64,000 bases of DNA, taken from Mycobacterium numidiamassiliense (lineage in GTDB: Bacteria > Actinomycetota > Actinomycetes > Mycobacteriales > Mycobacteriaceae). Position numbers and translations under genes: made by a program. The notes below the pieces were generated by a model. It was not told the origin of the DNA. It saw only the letters and a program-made list of their open reading frames with translations, and ran no database searches. Location: positions 4,060,966 through 4,124,965 of the forward strand of contig NZ_FUEZ01000004.1 of the NCBI RefSeq assembly GCF_900157365.1, written 5' to 3'. Of the stretch, positions 52,313 through 60,399 are shown piece by piece (the first letter of the stretch is position 1; every line of letters starts with the position of its first letter).

Positions 52313-52699
52313 TTACGAAACGAGGCCGAGGATCAGCAGCACGACAGCGATCAACGGGAAGGTGCCCTGCGTGATCGCGGCCCGGGCCTTGTCCGGCGCC
52401 GACAGCAGCAGCACGACCGCGGCCGCCGCCATCGACCCGACGCCGGCAAAAACCAGCGCGGCTCCGACGGCCGTGCGTCCGGTGCCGATCTCGGCGATGC
52501 CGATTGCGCTGACGATCGCCAGGAACAGGTTGTAGAAACCCTGGTTGAACGCGAGCAGCCGGGTGGTTTCGGCTTCCTCGGGCGTGGTGCCGAACGCGGC
52601 ACGGGTGCGCGGCGAGGTCCAGGTCAAGGACTCCATCACAAAGATGTAGACGTGCAACAGCGCCGCGAGCGCGGCGAATATCAATCCGGCAGTGATCAT
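52313..52699 (-). CDS. DUF1304 family membrane protein
   Basis: 128 residues with four hydrophobic helices. The first helix plus LLHVYIFVMESLTW and the FNQGFYNLFLA segment are characteristic of the DUF1304 family, whose function is unknown. ATG start at 52697-52699, ten bases after the ruvB stop and on the same strand, so it may be the last gene of the ruvCBA transcript. The coding frame would continue 27 codons past the stop, which is probably chance. Confidence 0.8.
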   Translation of the reverse strand: MITAGLIFAALAALLHVYIFVMESLTWTSPRTRAAFGTTPEEAETTRLLAFNQGFYNLFLAIVSAIGIAEIGTGRTAVGAALVFAGVGSMAAAAVVLLLSAPDKARAAITQGTFPLIAVVLLILGLVS

Positions 52700-52709
52700 C
52701 GTGCGCCTC

Positions 52710-53780
52710 CTATTCGAACAGTCCCGGTTGGCCCAGCCCAGTGACTCCGGCCGGCGGAGTCAACCCCAGATGAGTCCACGCCTGCGCGGTGGCCACCCGG
52801 CCACGCGGGGTGCGCGCGACCATGCCGGCCCGTACCAGGAACGGCTCACACACCTCCTCGACGGTGGCGGCCTCCTCCCCGACTGCAACCGCCAGCGTCG
52901 AGACCCCGACCGGGCCACCGCCGAAGCTGCGGGTCAGCGCCGTCAGCACCGCCCGGTCCAGCCTGTCCAGGCCGAGCTCGTCGACGTCGTACACCTCGAG
53001 CGCGGACTTGGCCACATCGCGGGTGATCACACCGTCGGCGCGCACCTCGGCGAAGTCGCGCACCCGTCGCAGCAGCCGGTTGGCGATCCGCGGCGTCCCG
53101 CGCGAGCGCCGGGCGATCTCCGCGCCGGCCTCGGCGCCCAGCTCGATGCCAAGAATGCCGGCGGACCGGGACAGCACCCGCTCCAGCTCGGCGGGCTCGT
53201 AGAAATCCATGTGGGCGGTGAACCCGAACCGGTCGCGCAGCGGGCCGGTCAGCGCACCGGACCGGGTGGTCGCGCCGACCAGGGTGAACGGCGCCACCTC
53301 TAGCGGAATCGACGTCGCCCCAGGGCCTTTGCCCACCACCACATCGACCCGGAAGTCCTCCATCGCCAGGTAGAGCATCTCTTCGGCCGGCCGCGCGATG
53401 CGGTGGATCTCGTCGATGAACAACACATCGTGCTCGACCAGGTTGGACAGCATCGCGGCCAGGTCCCCGGCACGTTCCAGCGCCGGGCCCGACGTCACGC
53501 GCAGCGCGGATCCCAGTTCGGCGGCGATGATCATCGCCAGCGACGTCTTGCCCAGTCCGGGTGGCCCGGACAGCAGGATGTGATCGGGGGTGCCGCCCCG
53601 GTTCTTGGCCCCCTCGATGACCAGCTGCAACTGTTCGCGCACCCGGGGCTGGCCGATGAACTCCTGCAGCGAGCGGGGCCGCAGGCTGACGTCGACGTCG
53701 CCCTCGCCGACGGTCAGCGCCGCTGAAACATCGCGCAGGTCGCGATCCGCGTAGTCGTCGGACTCGTCGGGGTCGTTCAT
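52710..53780 (-). CDS. ruvB: Holliday junction branch migration helicase RuvB
   Basis: 356-residue AAA+ motor of the RuvABC complex. Visible: L-R-P-R-S-L-Q-E-F-I-G-Q, Walker A GPPGLGKTSLA, Walker B LFIDEIHR, the arginine finger region ATTRSGAL-x-x-P-L-R-D-R-F-G, and a winged-helix C-terminus. The ATG overlaps the ruvA stop by four bases. Order ruvC-ruvA-ruvB with overlaps points to one transcript under the SOS box at 54991. Confidence 0.97.
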   Translation of the reverse strand: MNDPDESDDYADRDLRDVSAALTVGEGDVDVSLRPRSLQEFIGQPRVREQLQLVIEGAKNRGGTPDHILLSGPPGLGKTSLAMIIAAELGSALRVTSGPALERAGDLAAMLSNLVEHDVLFIDEIHRIARPAEEMLYLAMEDFRVDVVVGKGPGATSIPLEVAPFTLVGATTRSGALTGPLRDRFGFTAHMDFYEPAELERVLSRSAGILGIELGAEAGAEIARRSRGTPRIANRLLRRVRDFAEVRADGVITRDVAKSALEVYDVDELGLDRLDRAVLTALTRSFGGGPVGVSTLAVAVGEEAATVEEVCEPFLVRAGMVARTPRGRVATAQAWTHLGLTPPAGVTGLGQPGLFE

Positions 53781-54382
53781 TTGGCCTTGCCCAGCAACGA
53801 CAGGGCGGCGCGCAGCGCGGCGGAAGTGGTTGGCTGCTCACCGTTTTCGCGGCTGGCGCCCAGCACGCTGTCGGTGGCCTCCTCGGCTTGCTTGGCCGCA
53901 AAGCCCAGCCCCACCAGGGCGTCGACCACGGGGCCTCGCACCGCGTGGCCGTTGAGCACCGGCGCCGGCGCGGACGGTCCGCCAGCATAGATCTTGTCGC
54001 GCAACTCCAGCACCATGCGTTCGGCGCTGCGTTTGCCGATGCCGGGCACGCGCGTTAGTGCGGCAACGTCGCCGTCGGCCAGCGCCTGGCGCAGCGCGGC
54101 AGCGTCGTGCACGGCCAGGGTCGCCATCGCCAGCCGCGGCCCGACCCCGGACACCGACAGCAGCGTCAGGAACAGATCGCGGGTGTCCCGGTCCGGGAAG
54201 CCGTACAGCGTCTGCGAATCCTCGCGCACGATCATCGCGGTGATCAGCCGGACTTCGCTCCCGTGGCGCAGCGTGGCCAGCGTCGACGGCGTCGCGTTGA
54301 CGTGGTAGCCAACACCGGCGGCCTCGATCACCGCGTGATCGAGCGCCACCTCGAGCACCTCACCACGCACCGACGAGATCAT
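53777..54382 (-). CDS. ruvA: Holliday junction branch migration protein RuvA
   Basis: 201-residue subunit that binds the four-way junction. OB-fold N-terminal domain (MISSVRGEVLEV), two helix-hairpin-helix motifs (L-S-V-S-G-V-G-P-R-L-A and L-T-R-V-P-G-I-G-K-R-S-A-E-R-M-V) and a C-terminal RuvB-binding domain (ALVGLGFAAKQAEEAT). The ATG at 54380-54382 overlaps the ruvC stop by four bases; the open frame upstream of it is not conserved. Confidence 0.96.
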   Translation of the reverse strand: MISSVRGEVLEVALDHAVIEAAGVGYHVNATPSTLATLRHGSEVRLITAMIVREDSQTLYGFPDRDTRDLFLTLLSVSGVGPRLAMATLAVHDAAALRQALADGDVAALTRVPGIGKRSAERMVLELRDKIYAGGPSAPAPVLNGHAVRGPVVDALVGLGFAAKQAEEATDSVLGASRENGEQPTTSAALRAALSLLGKAK

Positions 54383-54960
54383 CGGGCGGCCTTCATCTTT
54401 GCGCCTTTCGCCTGGGCGGCCAGCTTGGTCGTATAGGCGTGCCGCTGCTTGGCGGCGAGGGCTTCGGCAGCGGCCATTCTGGCCAGCATCGGGGCCCGCC
54501 AGCAATGGCAGATCGCCAGCGCCAGCGCGTCGGCCGCATCGGCTGGTGTCGGTTTTGCTTGCAGCGCAAGGATTTTGGTGATCATAGTGGTGACCTGGGC
54601 CTTGTCGGCGGCGCCGTTGCCGGTGACCGCGGCCTTGACCTCGCTGGGGGTGTGGAAGTGCACATCGATGGCGCGCCTGGCCGCCGCCAACGCGACGACG
54701 CCACCGGCTTGTGCGGTACCCATCACCGTCGACACATTGTGCTGGGAGAACACCCGCTCGATCGCCACGACATCAGGACGATGGGTATCCAGCCAGTGCT
54801 CGACCGCATCGCTGATGGCCAGCAGTCGCTGGGCAAGCGGGGCATCCGACGGGGTGCGCACCACGTCGACGTCCAGCGCGACCACGGATCGACCTCGCCC
54901 GGATTCGACGACCGACAGCCCGCACCGTGTCAGTCCGGGATCGACGCCCATGACGCGCAT
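54379..54960 (-). CDS. ruvC: crossover junction endodeoxyribonuclease RuvC
   Basis: 193-residue Holliday junction resolvase of RNase H fold. The first catalytic aspartate is in VMGVDPGLTRCG, the glutamate in AIERVF, and the last acidic pair in the ADAADALALAICH segment. The ATG at 54958-54960 is chosen; seven codons upstream remain open. A LexA box 30 bases upstream indicates SOS induction, as in M. tuberculosis. Confidence 0.96.
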   Translation of the reverse strand: MRVMGVDPGLTRCGLSVVESGRGRSVVALDVDVVRTPSDAPLAQRLLAISDAVEHWLDTHRPDVVAIERVFSQHNVSTVMGTAQAGGVVALAAARRAIDVHFHTPSEVKAAVTGNGAADKAQVTTMITKILALQAKPTPADAADALALAICHCWRAPMLARMAAAEALAAKQRHAYTTKLAAQAKGAKMKAAR

Positions 54961-54990
54961 TGTCCGCTCCCACTCCCACATGTCCAGGTA

Positions 54991-55006
54991 CCGAACAGCT
55001 GTTCGA
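54991..55006. promoter_or_regulatory. LexA (SOS) box upstream of ruvC
   Basis: CCGAACAGCTGTTCGA matches the mycobacterial SOS box TCGAAC-N4-GTTCGA at all but the first base. It lies 30 bases before the ruvC start codon and 150 bases before the divergent DUF4178 gene. Confidence 0.85.
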
Positions 55007-55156
55007 GAGCGTAGCGGTCGCGGGTGACTGCGCCGGGCAGGACACGCGGCGTCGCCCCGCTTCTATGACCGCGCGCGTAACGGCGACGCGCGTAGCAAAA
55101 GCTGTTAACTTGAAGTCCTCAATTCGCTCCAGCACCGGGGCACCGAAGGGGACTGC

Positions 55157-55768
55157 GTGGGAACACTGCTGGTCATAGTTGCCGCGGTGCTGTTCATCGC
55201 CTCCATCGTGGTGCTCGTCATCGCTTTGCGGCGACCCAAGCAACCGGCGCAGCCGAAGGGCCGTACCGATCCCCTGTCCTTCAACGCCATGCCCCAGTTC
55301 GGGCCCCGGCAGTTGGGTCCCGGCGCGATCGTCAGCTGGGGCGGCATCGACTACGTGGTCCGGGGCTCGGTGACGTTTCGCGAGGGACCATTCGTGTGGT
55401 GGGAGCACCTGCTGGAGGGCGGCGACCAGCCGGTCTGGTTTACCGTCGAGGACGACGACGGGCGCCTCAAGCTGGTCATGTGGGTGACCCGCAAGGACCT
55501 GACGTTGCAGCCGGGTGACCAGTATGTGGTCGACGGCGTGACGTTCCGGGAGACCGAGCGGGGCCGGTCGTCGTACACCAGCGAGGGCACGACCGGGCTG
55601 CCGGCCGGCGGCGAGATGGAGTTCCTCGACTGCACCAGCGCCGACGGGTCCGCGATGCTCTCGTTCGAACGCTGGGCCCCGGACATGCCCTGGGAGATAT
55701 CGACGGGCAAGCCGGTGCTGCCCGGCGAGCTCACCGTCTACCCCGCGCCTCCGCCGTCGGGTCCGTAG
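55157..55768 (+). CDS. DUF4178 membrane-anchored protein (Rv2597-like)
   Basis: 203 residues. One N-terminal transmembrane helix (about 3-25) then a DUF4178 domain, a beta-rich domain of unknown function (F-G-P-R-Q-L-G-P-G-A-I-V-S-W-G-G-I-D-Y-V-V-R-G start). GTG start. It opens a tight five-gene series with the DUF2617, DUF4247, DUF350 and spermidine synthase-like genes. DUF4178, DUF4247 and DUF350 genes often travel together in actinobacteria, next to polyamine synthase-like genes. Confidence 0.83.
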   Translation: MGTLLVIVAAVLFIASIVVLVIALRRPKQPAQPKGRTDPLSFNAMPQFGPRQLGPGAIVSWGGIDYVVRGSVTFREGPFVWWEHLLEGGDQPVWFTVEDDDGRLKLVMWVTRKDLTLQPGDQYVVDGVTFRETERGRSSYTSEGTTGLPAGGEMEFLDCTSADGSAMLSFERWAPDMPWEISTGKPVLPGELTVYPAPPPSGP

Positions 55769-55777
55769 GACCACCCG

Positions 55778-56281
55778 GTGCCGCTACATCGGCTCGCCGT
55801 GGCTCCGGCGGACGTCTCCGGGACGCGACTCGGACTGGCACTCAACGCCACCACGCCCCCGTCGCTGGCCAGCCACCAGCTGGTCCACCCCGACGGCGGG
55901 TTGCTGCGGCTCGGGGTGCTGGGCGCCTCGCACGTCGTCACCGTCGAGCACGCCACGCAGCACTTCTCCGAAGAGGTGTCCTGCACCGCGCGCCAGCACG
56001 GCGGCCAGCTTCCCGCCCACGCCGACGCACCCGGCTACCGGATCGAATCCCACACCGCGACCCACGGCGAGGAGTCGTTTCGCCAACTGGCTGGCGAACT
56101 CCGCGAACGATCCGCGAACGAAACCGGTTGGCTGGGCGGCACATTTCCCGGCGACGACGCCGCGCTCACGGTGTTGTCCGCCGAACCCGACGGCACCGGC
56201 TGGCGCTGGCAGACCTGGCACCTGTACCCGGACACGTCCGGCGGGACGGTGGTCCACACCACGAGCCGGTGGCACCCATGA
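55778..56281 (+). CDS. DUF2617 family protein (Rv2598-like)
   Basis: 167-residue soluble protein of the DUF2617 family, unknown function. It starts nine bases after the DUF4178 gene. The family segment L-Q-L/F-x-H-x-L near the start is loose here, but G-V-L-G-A-S-H-V-V and the final W-R-W-Q-T-W-H-L-Y-P core are recognisable. The last codons overlap the ATG of the following gene by four bases. Confidence 0.8.
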   Translation: MPLHRLAVAPADVSGTRLGLALNATTPPSLASHQLVHPDGGLLRLGVLGASHVVTVEHATQHFSEEVSCTARQHGGQLPAHADAPGYRIESHTATHGEESFRQLAGELRERSANETGWLGGTFPGDDAALTVLSAEPDGTGWRWQTWHLYPDTSGGTVVHTTSRWHP

Positions 56282-56739
56282 GCCGGCGCACCGGGCGCGG
56301 CCGACCCGTGAGCCGCAAAAAGCTGTTCTGGATTTCGGCCGGTCTGGCGCTCGGCGCGGTCGTGTCGCTGGTTTCCGGAATGATCTTGCTGAACAAGGAC
56401 ATTGCGTCGTATATCGCGAGCAACTATCACGAGTACGCCCGCGACGCGAACGGCACGCGGTACGCCTGCTCCGGAACGCCGGACGACGTGGCCGACAAGC
56501 TTGCCGACTACCAGGAACCCGATGCGCGCGCCGACAACGACAAGAACGAGTACCTGCGCTACCCCAACAACATCGTGATCGTCGGCCCAGATGGCAAGTA
56601 CCCGTGCAGCATTCGCGTCGAAAGCCTCGGCGGCGGATACAGCCACGGGGCGTTCATCTTCCTCGGCCCCGGGTTCAGCCCAGGATCTCCATCGAGCGGC
56701 GCCGGCGGTTCGCCCGGCGGGCCCGGCGGAACCAAGTGA
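56278..56739 (+). CDS. DUF4247 secreted or membrane-anchored protein (Rv2599-like)
   Basis: 153 residues: basic N-terminus, one hydrophobic helix (about 17-37), then an outer domain with a cysteine pair (Y-A-C-S-G and Y-P-C-S-I) and a V-I-V-G-P-D-G segment, ending in a Gly/Pro/Ser-rich tail. It matches the DUF4247 family. The ATG at 56278 overlaps the previous stop in ATGA form. Confidence 0.82.
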   Translation: MSRRTGRGRPVSRKKLFWISAGLALGAVVSLVSGMILLNKDIASYIASNYHEYARDANGTRYACSGTPDDVADKLADYQEPDARADNDKNEYLRYPNNIVIVGPDGKYPCSIRVESLGGGYSHGAFIFLGPGFSPGSPSSGAGGSPGGPGGTK

Positions 56740-56774
56740 TGCATATCGGGACGCAAACACAAAAGGAGTAAGTC

Positions 56775-57230
56775 ATGTACCTTGCGCTCGAGATCGGAAA
56801 TGTCGACCTCAACCCCATCTTCAAAGGCGTCGTCTCGACGATCCTGTATTTCCTGGTTGGCATGACGGTCCTGCTGATCGGTTTCTACATGGTCGATCTG
56901 TTGACCCCGGGAAAGCTGCGCGAGTTGGTGTTCATCGATCGGCGCCCGAACGCCGTGGTGGTTGCCTGCGCGATGTACGTCGCACTCACCACTGTCATCG
57001 TGAGCGCCATCGTCAACTCCTATAGCCAGCTGGGCCAGGGACTCGTCGGCGTGGGGGTCTATGGACTGATGGGGGTAGTTCTGTTGGCGATAGCGCTGTT
57101 GACGGTTCATGTGCTGATACCCGGTAACTTCCACGAGCACGTCGACGATCCGGCGCTGCATCCCGGGTCGTTCGCGGTGGCCGCGATGCTGCTGGCCGTG
57201 GGGGGAGTGACCGCCGCCGCGGTGTCATGA
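56775..57230 (+). CDS. DUF350 family membrane protein (Rv2600-like)
   Basis: 151 residues with four transmembrane helices (about 19-40, 58-78, 88-110 and 130-150). The G-F-Y-M-V-D-L-L-T-P-G and V-x-V-L-I-P-G-N-F segments identify two DUF350 repeats. Function is unknown. An AAAAGGAG ribosome site lies just upstream, and the stop overlaps the start of the spermidine synthase-like gene by four bases. Confidence 0.85.
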   Translation: MYLALEIGNVDLNPIFKGVVSTILYFLVGMTVLLIGFYMVDLLTPGKLRELVFIDRRPNAVVVACAMYVALTTVIVSAIVNSYSQLGQGLVGVGVYGLMGVVLLAIALLTVHVLIPGNFHEHVDDPALHPGSFAVAAMLLAVGGVTAAAVS

Positions 57231-58810
57231 CGTCGGTAGAGTCGCCGCCGCCCGCAGCGGTGAGGTCAGGAGAATCGTCGGCGCGCTGGCGGGCGGTGCT
57301 GCTGGCCTCCGTCGCGGCCTGCGCGGCGTGCGGCATCGTCTACGAATTGGCGCTGCTCACGCTGTCGGCGAGCCTGAACGGCGGCGGCATCGTCGCCACC
57401 TCGCTGATCGTCGCGGGCTACATCGCCGCGCTGGGCGCGGGCGCCCTGCTGGTCAAACCGCTGCTGAGGCACGCGGCCGTCACCTTCATCGCCATCGAGG
57501 CGCTGCTGGGCATCATCGGTGGCCTGTCCGCGGCGGCGCTGTATGTGGTGTTCGCGTTCGTCGACGGGTCGACGTGGGTGCTGGCGATCAGCACCGCGCT
57601 GATCGGCGGCCTGGTCGGCGCCGAGGTGCCGCTGCTGATGACGCTGCTGCAGCAGGGGCGGGTGGCCGGTGCGACCGACACCGGACGGACGCTGGCCAAC
57701 CTCAACGCGGCCGACTACCTGGGCGCGTTGGTGGGCGGCCTGGTGTGGCCGTTCATTCTGCTGCCGCAGCTGGGGATGATCCGCGGGGCCGCGGCCACCG
57801 GCATCATCAACCTGGTCGCGGCCTCGGTGGTGGCGATGTTCTTGCTGCGCCGCGTGGTGTCCACCCGGCAGCTGGTGAGCGCGCTGTGCGCGCTCGCCGC
57901 GGCGCTCGCCGTCCTCGTCACCCTGCTGGTGCGCTCGCACGACATCGAAACCACAAGCAGGCAAAGGCTTTACGCCGACCCGATCATCGCCTACCGGCAC
58001 ACCGCATACCAGGAGATCGTGGTCACGCGTCGGGGCGACGACACCCGGCTATACCTCGACGGCGGTCTGCAGTTCTCCACCCGCGACGAATACCGCTACA
58101 CCGAGAGCGTCGTCTACCCCGCGCTCGGTGCCGGGGCGCACTCGGTGCTGGTACTGGGCGGCGGCGACGGACTGGCCGCGCGAGAACTGTTGCGCCAGCC
58201 CGGCATTGACAAGATCGTCCAAGTGGAGCTCGACGCGGCCGTGATCGACATCGCCCGCACCACCTTGCACGACGCCAACGCCGGCGCGCTGGACAACCCG
58301 CGGGTGGCCGTCGTGATCGATGACTGTATGAGCTGGCTGCGCACCCCGCACCCGGAGCTGCGTCCGGCCGGAGGCTTCGACGCGGTGATCGTCGATCTGC
58401 CCGACCCGGACACACCAGTGCTGGGCCGGCTGTACTCGACCGAGTTCTACGCGCTGACCGCGCATGCGCTGGCGCCAGGCGGGCTGATGCTGGTGCAGTC
58501 GGGCAGCCCGTTCTCCACCCCGACGGCGTTCTGGCGCACAGTCTCGACGATCCGGTCCGCCGGCTACGCGGTCACGCCGTATCACGTGCACGTGCCGACC
58601 TTCGGCGACTGGGGTTTCGCGCTGGCGCGCACCGGCACCGCCCCGCCGACACCCACCATGCCGGCCAATGCTCCCCCGCTGCGGTTCCTCAATCAGCAAG
58701 TGCTGCAGGCGGCGACCGTGTTCTCCGACGATATCGGACCCCGCGCGCTCGACCCGTCAACGCTGGACAACCCGCGCATCGTCGAGGACATGCGGCACGG
58801 GTACGACTAG
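57227..58810 (+). CDS. speE: membrane-fused spermidine synthase-like protein (SpeE, Rv2601-like)
   Basis: 527 residues. The first 240 or so contain about seven membrane helices. The last 280 are a spermidine synthase-like Rossmann domain with the LVLGGGDGLAARELL motif, a VVIDDCMSWL segment and VIVDLPDPDTP containing the proton-acceptor aspartate region. The decarboxylated-SAM binding fold is clear, but whether it makes a polyamine or modifies a lipid or other acceptor at the membrane is uncertain. It is the end of the five-gene operon, adjacent to but convergent with yebC. Confidence 0.87.
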   Translation: MTSVESPPPAAVRSGESSARWRAVLLASVAACAACGIVYELALLTLSASLNGGGIVATSLIVAGYIAALGAGALLVKPLLRHAAVTFIAIEALLGIIGGLSAAALYVVFAFVDGSTWVLAISTALIGGLVGAEVPLLMTLLQQGRVAGATDTGRTLANLNAADYLGALVGGLVWPFILLPQLGMIRGAAATGIINLVAASVVAMFLLRRVVSTRQLVSALCALAAALAVLVTLLVRSHDIETTSRQRLYADPIIAYRHTAYQEIVVTRRGDDTRLYLDGGLQFSTRDEYRYTESVVYPALGAGAHSVLVLGGGDGLAARELLRQPGIDKIVQVELDAAVIDIARTTLHDANAGALDNPRVAVVIDDCMSWLRTPHPELRPAGGFDAVIVDLPDPDTPVLGRLYSTEFYALTAHALAPGGLMLVQSGSPFSTPTAFWRTVSTIRSAGYAVTPYHVHVPTFGDWGFALARTGTAPPTPTMPANAPPLRFLNQQVLQAATVFSDDIGPRALDPSTLDNPRIVEDMRHGYD

Positions 58811-59566
58811 TCAGTCCTCGTCGAGAGCGGCCAAAACCTCGTCCGACAGGTCGACGTTGGTCCACACGTTCTGCACGTCGTCGCTGTCTTCCAGGGCGTC
58901 GACGAGCTTGAACACCTTGCGGGCGCCATCGACGTCGACCGGCACGCTGACCGACGGCTGGAAGCTGGCCTCGGCCGAGTCGTAGTCGATGCCGGCGTCC
59001 TGCAGCGCGGTGCGCACCGCGACCAGATCGGTCGGCTCGGAGATGACCTCAAAGCTCTCGCCGAGGTCGCTGACGTCCTCGGCGCCGGCGTCCAGCACCG
59101 CTGCCAGCACGTCGTCCTCGGTCAGGCCGTTCTTCTCCAGCGTGACGACGCCCTTGCGGGTGAACAGGTAGGACACCGATCCCGGATCGGCCATGTTGCC
59201 GCCGTTGCGGGTCACCGCCACCCGGACCTCACCGGCCGCGCGGTTGCGGTTGTCGGTCAGGCATTCAATCAGCACCGCCACGCCGTTGGGGCCGTAGCCC
59301 TCGTACATGATGGTCTGATATTCGGCGCCGCCGGCTTCTTCACCGGCCCCGCGCTTGCGGGCGCGCTCGATGTTGTCGTTGGGCACCGACGTCTTCTTCG
59401 CCTTCTGAATGGCGTCGTAGAGGGTCGGGTTGCCGGCCGGGTCACCACCGCCGGTACGGGCTGCGACCTCGATGTTCTTGATGAGCCGGGCGAATTCCTT
59501 GCCCCGGCGCGCGTCCTTGACGGCCTTCTGGTGCTTGGTGGTTGCCCACTTGGAATGGCCGCTCAT
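58811..59566 (-). CDS. yebC: YebC/PmpR family protein (Rv2603c-like)
   Basis: 251-residue YebC/TACO1 family protein, now linked to translation of difficult sequences such as polyproline and earlier annotated as a transcription regulator. It starts MSGHSKWATTKHQKAVKDARRGK, the family signature, and includes Y-E-G-Y-G-P-N-G-V-A-V and the M-A-D-P-G-S-V-S-Y-L-F segments. ATG start at 59564-59566. It lies downstream of the pdx genes, with 236 bases between that hold no recognisable gene. Confidence 0.93.
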   Translation of the reverse strand: MSGHSKWATTKHQKAVKDARRGKEFARLIKNIEVAARTGGGDPAGNPTLYDAIQKAKKTSVPNDNIERARKRGAGEEAGGAEYQTIMYEGYGPNGVAVLIECLTDNRNRAAGEVRVAVTRNGGNMADPGSVSYLFTRKGVVTLEKNGLTEDDVLAAVLDAGAEDVSDLGESFEVISEPTDLVAVRTALQDAGIDYDSAEASFQPSVSVPVDVDGARKVFKLVDALEDSDDVQNVWTNVDLSDEVLAALDED

Positions 59567-59802
59567 AAAAGTCCTAGCCGTCCTATCTCTTACTTCGTCG
59601 TTTCTGGCCAGACGAGTCTACGTCGACGCCAGGTGGGGGTTGTCCAGCCGCTACCCGACCATCTCAGAAACCCCAGGAGTCACAGCAATGCGGGGGTATG
59701 CCGGGTCGAGAAAGCGATATCGCATCCGCTATCACACGGAGAAAGCACGTCGTCCTGACGTTGGTGGTGCTCATGTGACGCATGAGCAAGCCGCCGCACG
59801 AC

Positions 59803-60399
59803 TCAGGCGTTGCCCCTGACCATGTCGACGAACAACCGGTGGATGCGACGGTCACCGGTCATCTCCGGGTGAAACGCCGTCGCCAGCTTCGGGCCCTGCC
59901 GCACCGCGACGACGTGGCCCGCGGCGCTGGCCAGCACCTGCACACCCGCACCGACGCGCTCGACCCACGGCGCGCGAATGAAGACCGCACGCACCGGCGA
60001 ATCCAGGCCCGAAAACGCGATATCACCTTCGAAGGAGTCGATCTGTCGTCCAAAAGCGTTGCGCCGCACCGTCATATCGATTCCCGCCAGCGGCTGCGCC
60101 TGGCGCCCGTTGGCCCCGGCGTCGAGAATCTCACTGGCCAGCAAGATCATGCCGGCGCAGGCGCCGTAGGCGGGAAGCCCGTCGGCCAGCCGCGCCCGCA
60201 GCGGCTCCATCAGGTCGAGCTCGCGCAGTAGGTGGCTCATGGTGGTGGATTCGCCGCCCGGGATGACCAAACCGTCGATCGCCTCGATCTCGCTGCGGCG
60301 GCGCACCGGCATCGACTCCGCTCCGGCTTCGCTCAGCGCCGCCAGGTGTTCGCGGGTATCGCCCTGCAGCGCCAAGACGCCGATCCGGGGGTTGCTCAC
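59803..60399 (-). CDS. pdxT: pyridoxal 5'-phosphate synthase glutaminase subunit PdxT
   Basis: 198-residue class I glutaminase that delivers ammonia to PdxS. Triad motifs: GACAGMILL with the nucleophilic cysteine and FHPEMTGD with histidine and glutamate. PGGESTT and IGVLALQGD are also typical. The GTG at 60397-60399 overlaps the tesB2 stop by four bases, and the length equals that of the M. tuberculosis protein; the frame open further upstream is not conserved. Confidence 0.95.
   Translation of the reverse strand: MSNPRIGVLALQGDTREHLAALSEAGAESMPVRRRSEIEAIDGLVIPGGESTTMSHLLRELDLMEPLRARLADGLPAYGACAGMILLASEILDAGANGRQAQPLAGIDMTVRRNAFGRQIDSFEGDIAFSGLDSPVRAVFIRAPWVERVGAGVQVLASAAGHVVAVRQGPKLATAFHPEMTGDRRIHRLFVDMVRGNA

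Noticed and set aside
59567..59802. 236-base gap between yebC and pdxT checked for a small gene or RNA
   Set aside because: No start with ribosome site, conserved peptide or stable terminator-like structure was seen.
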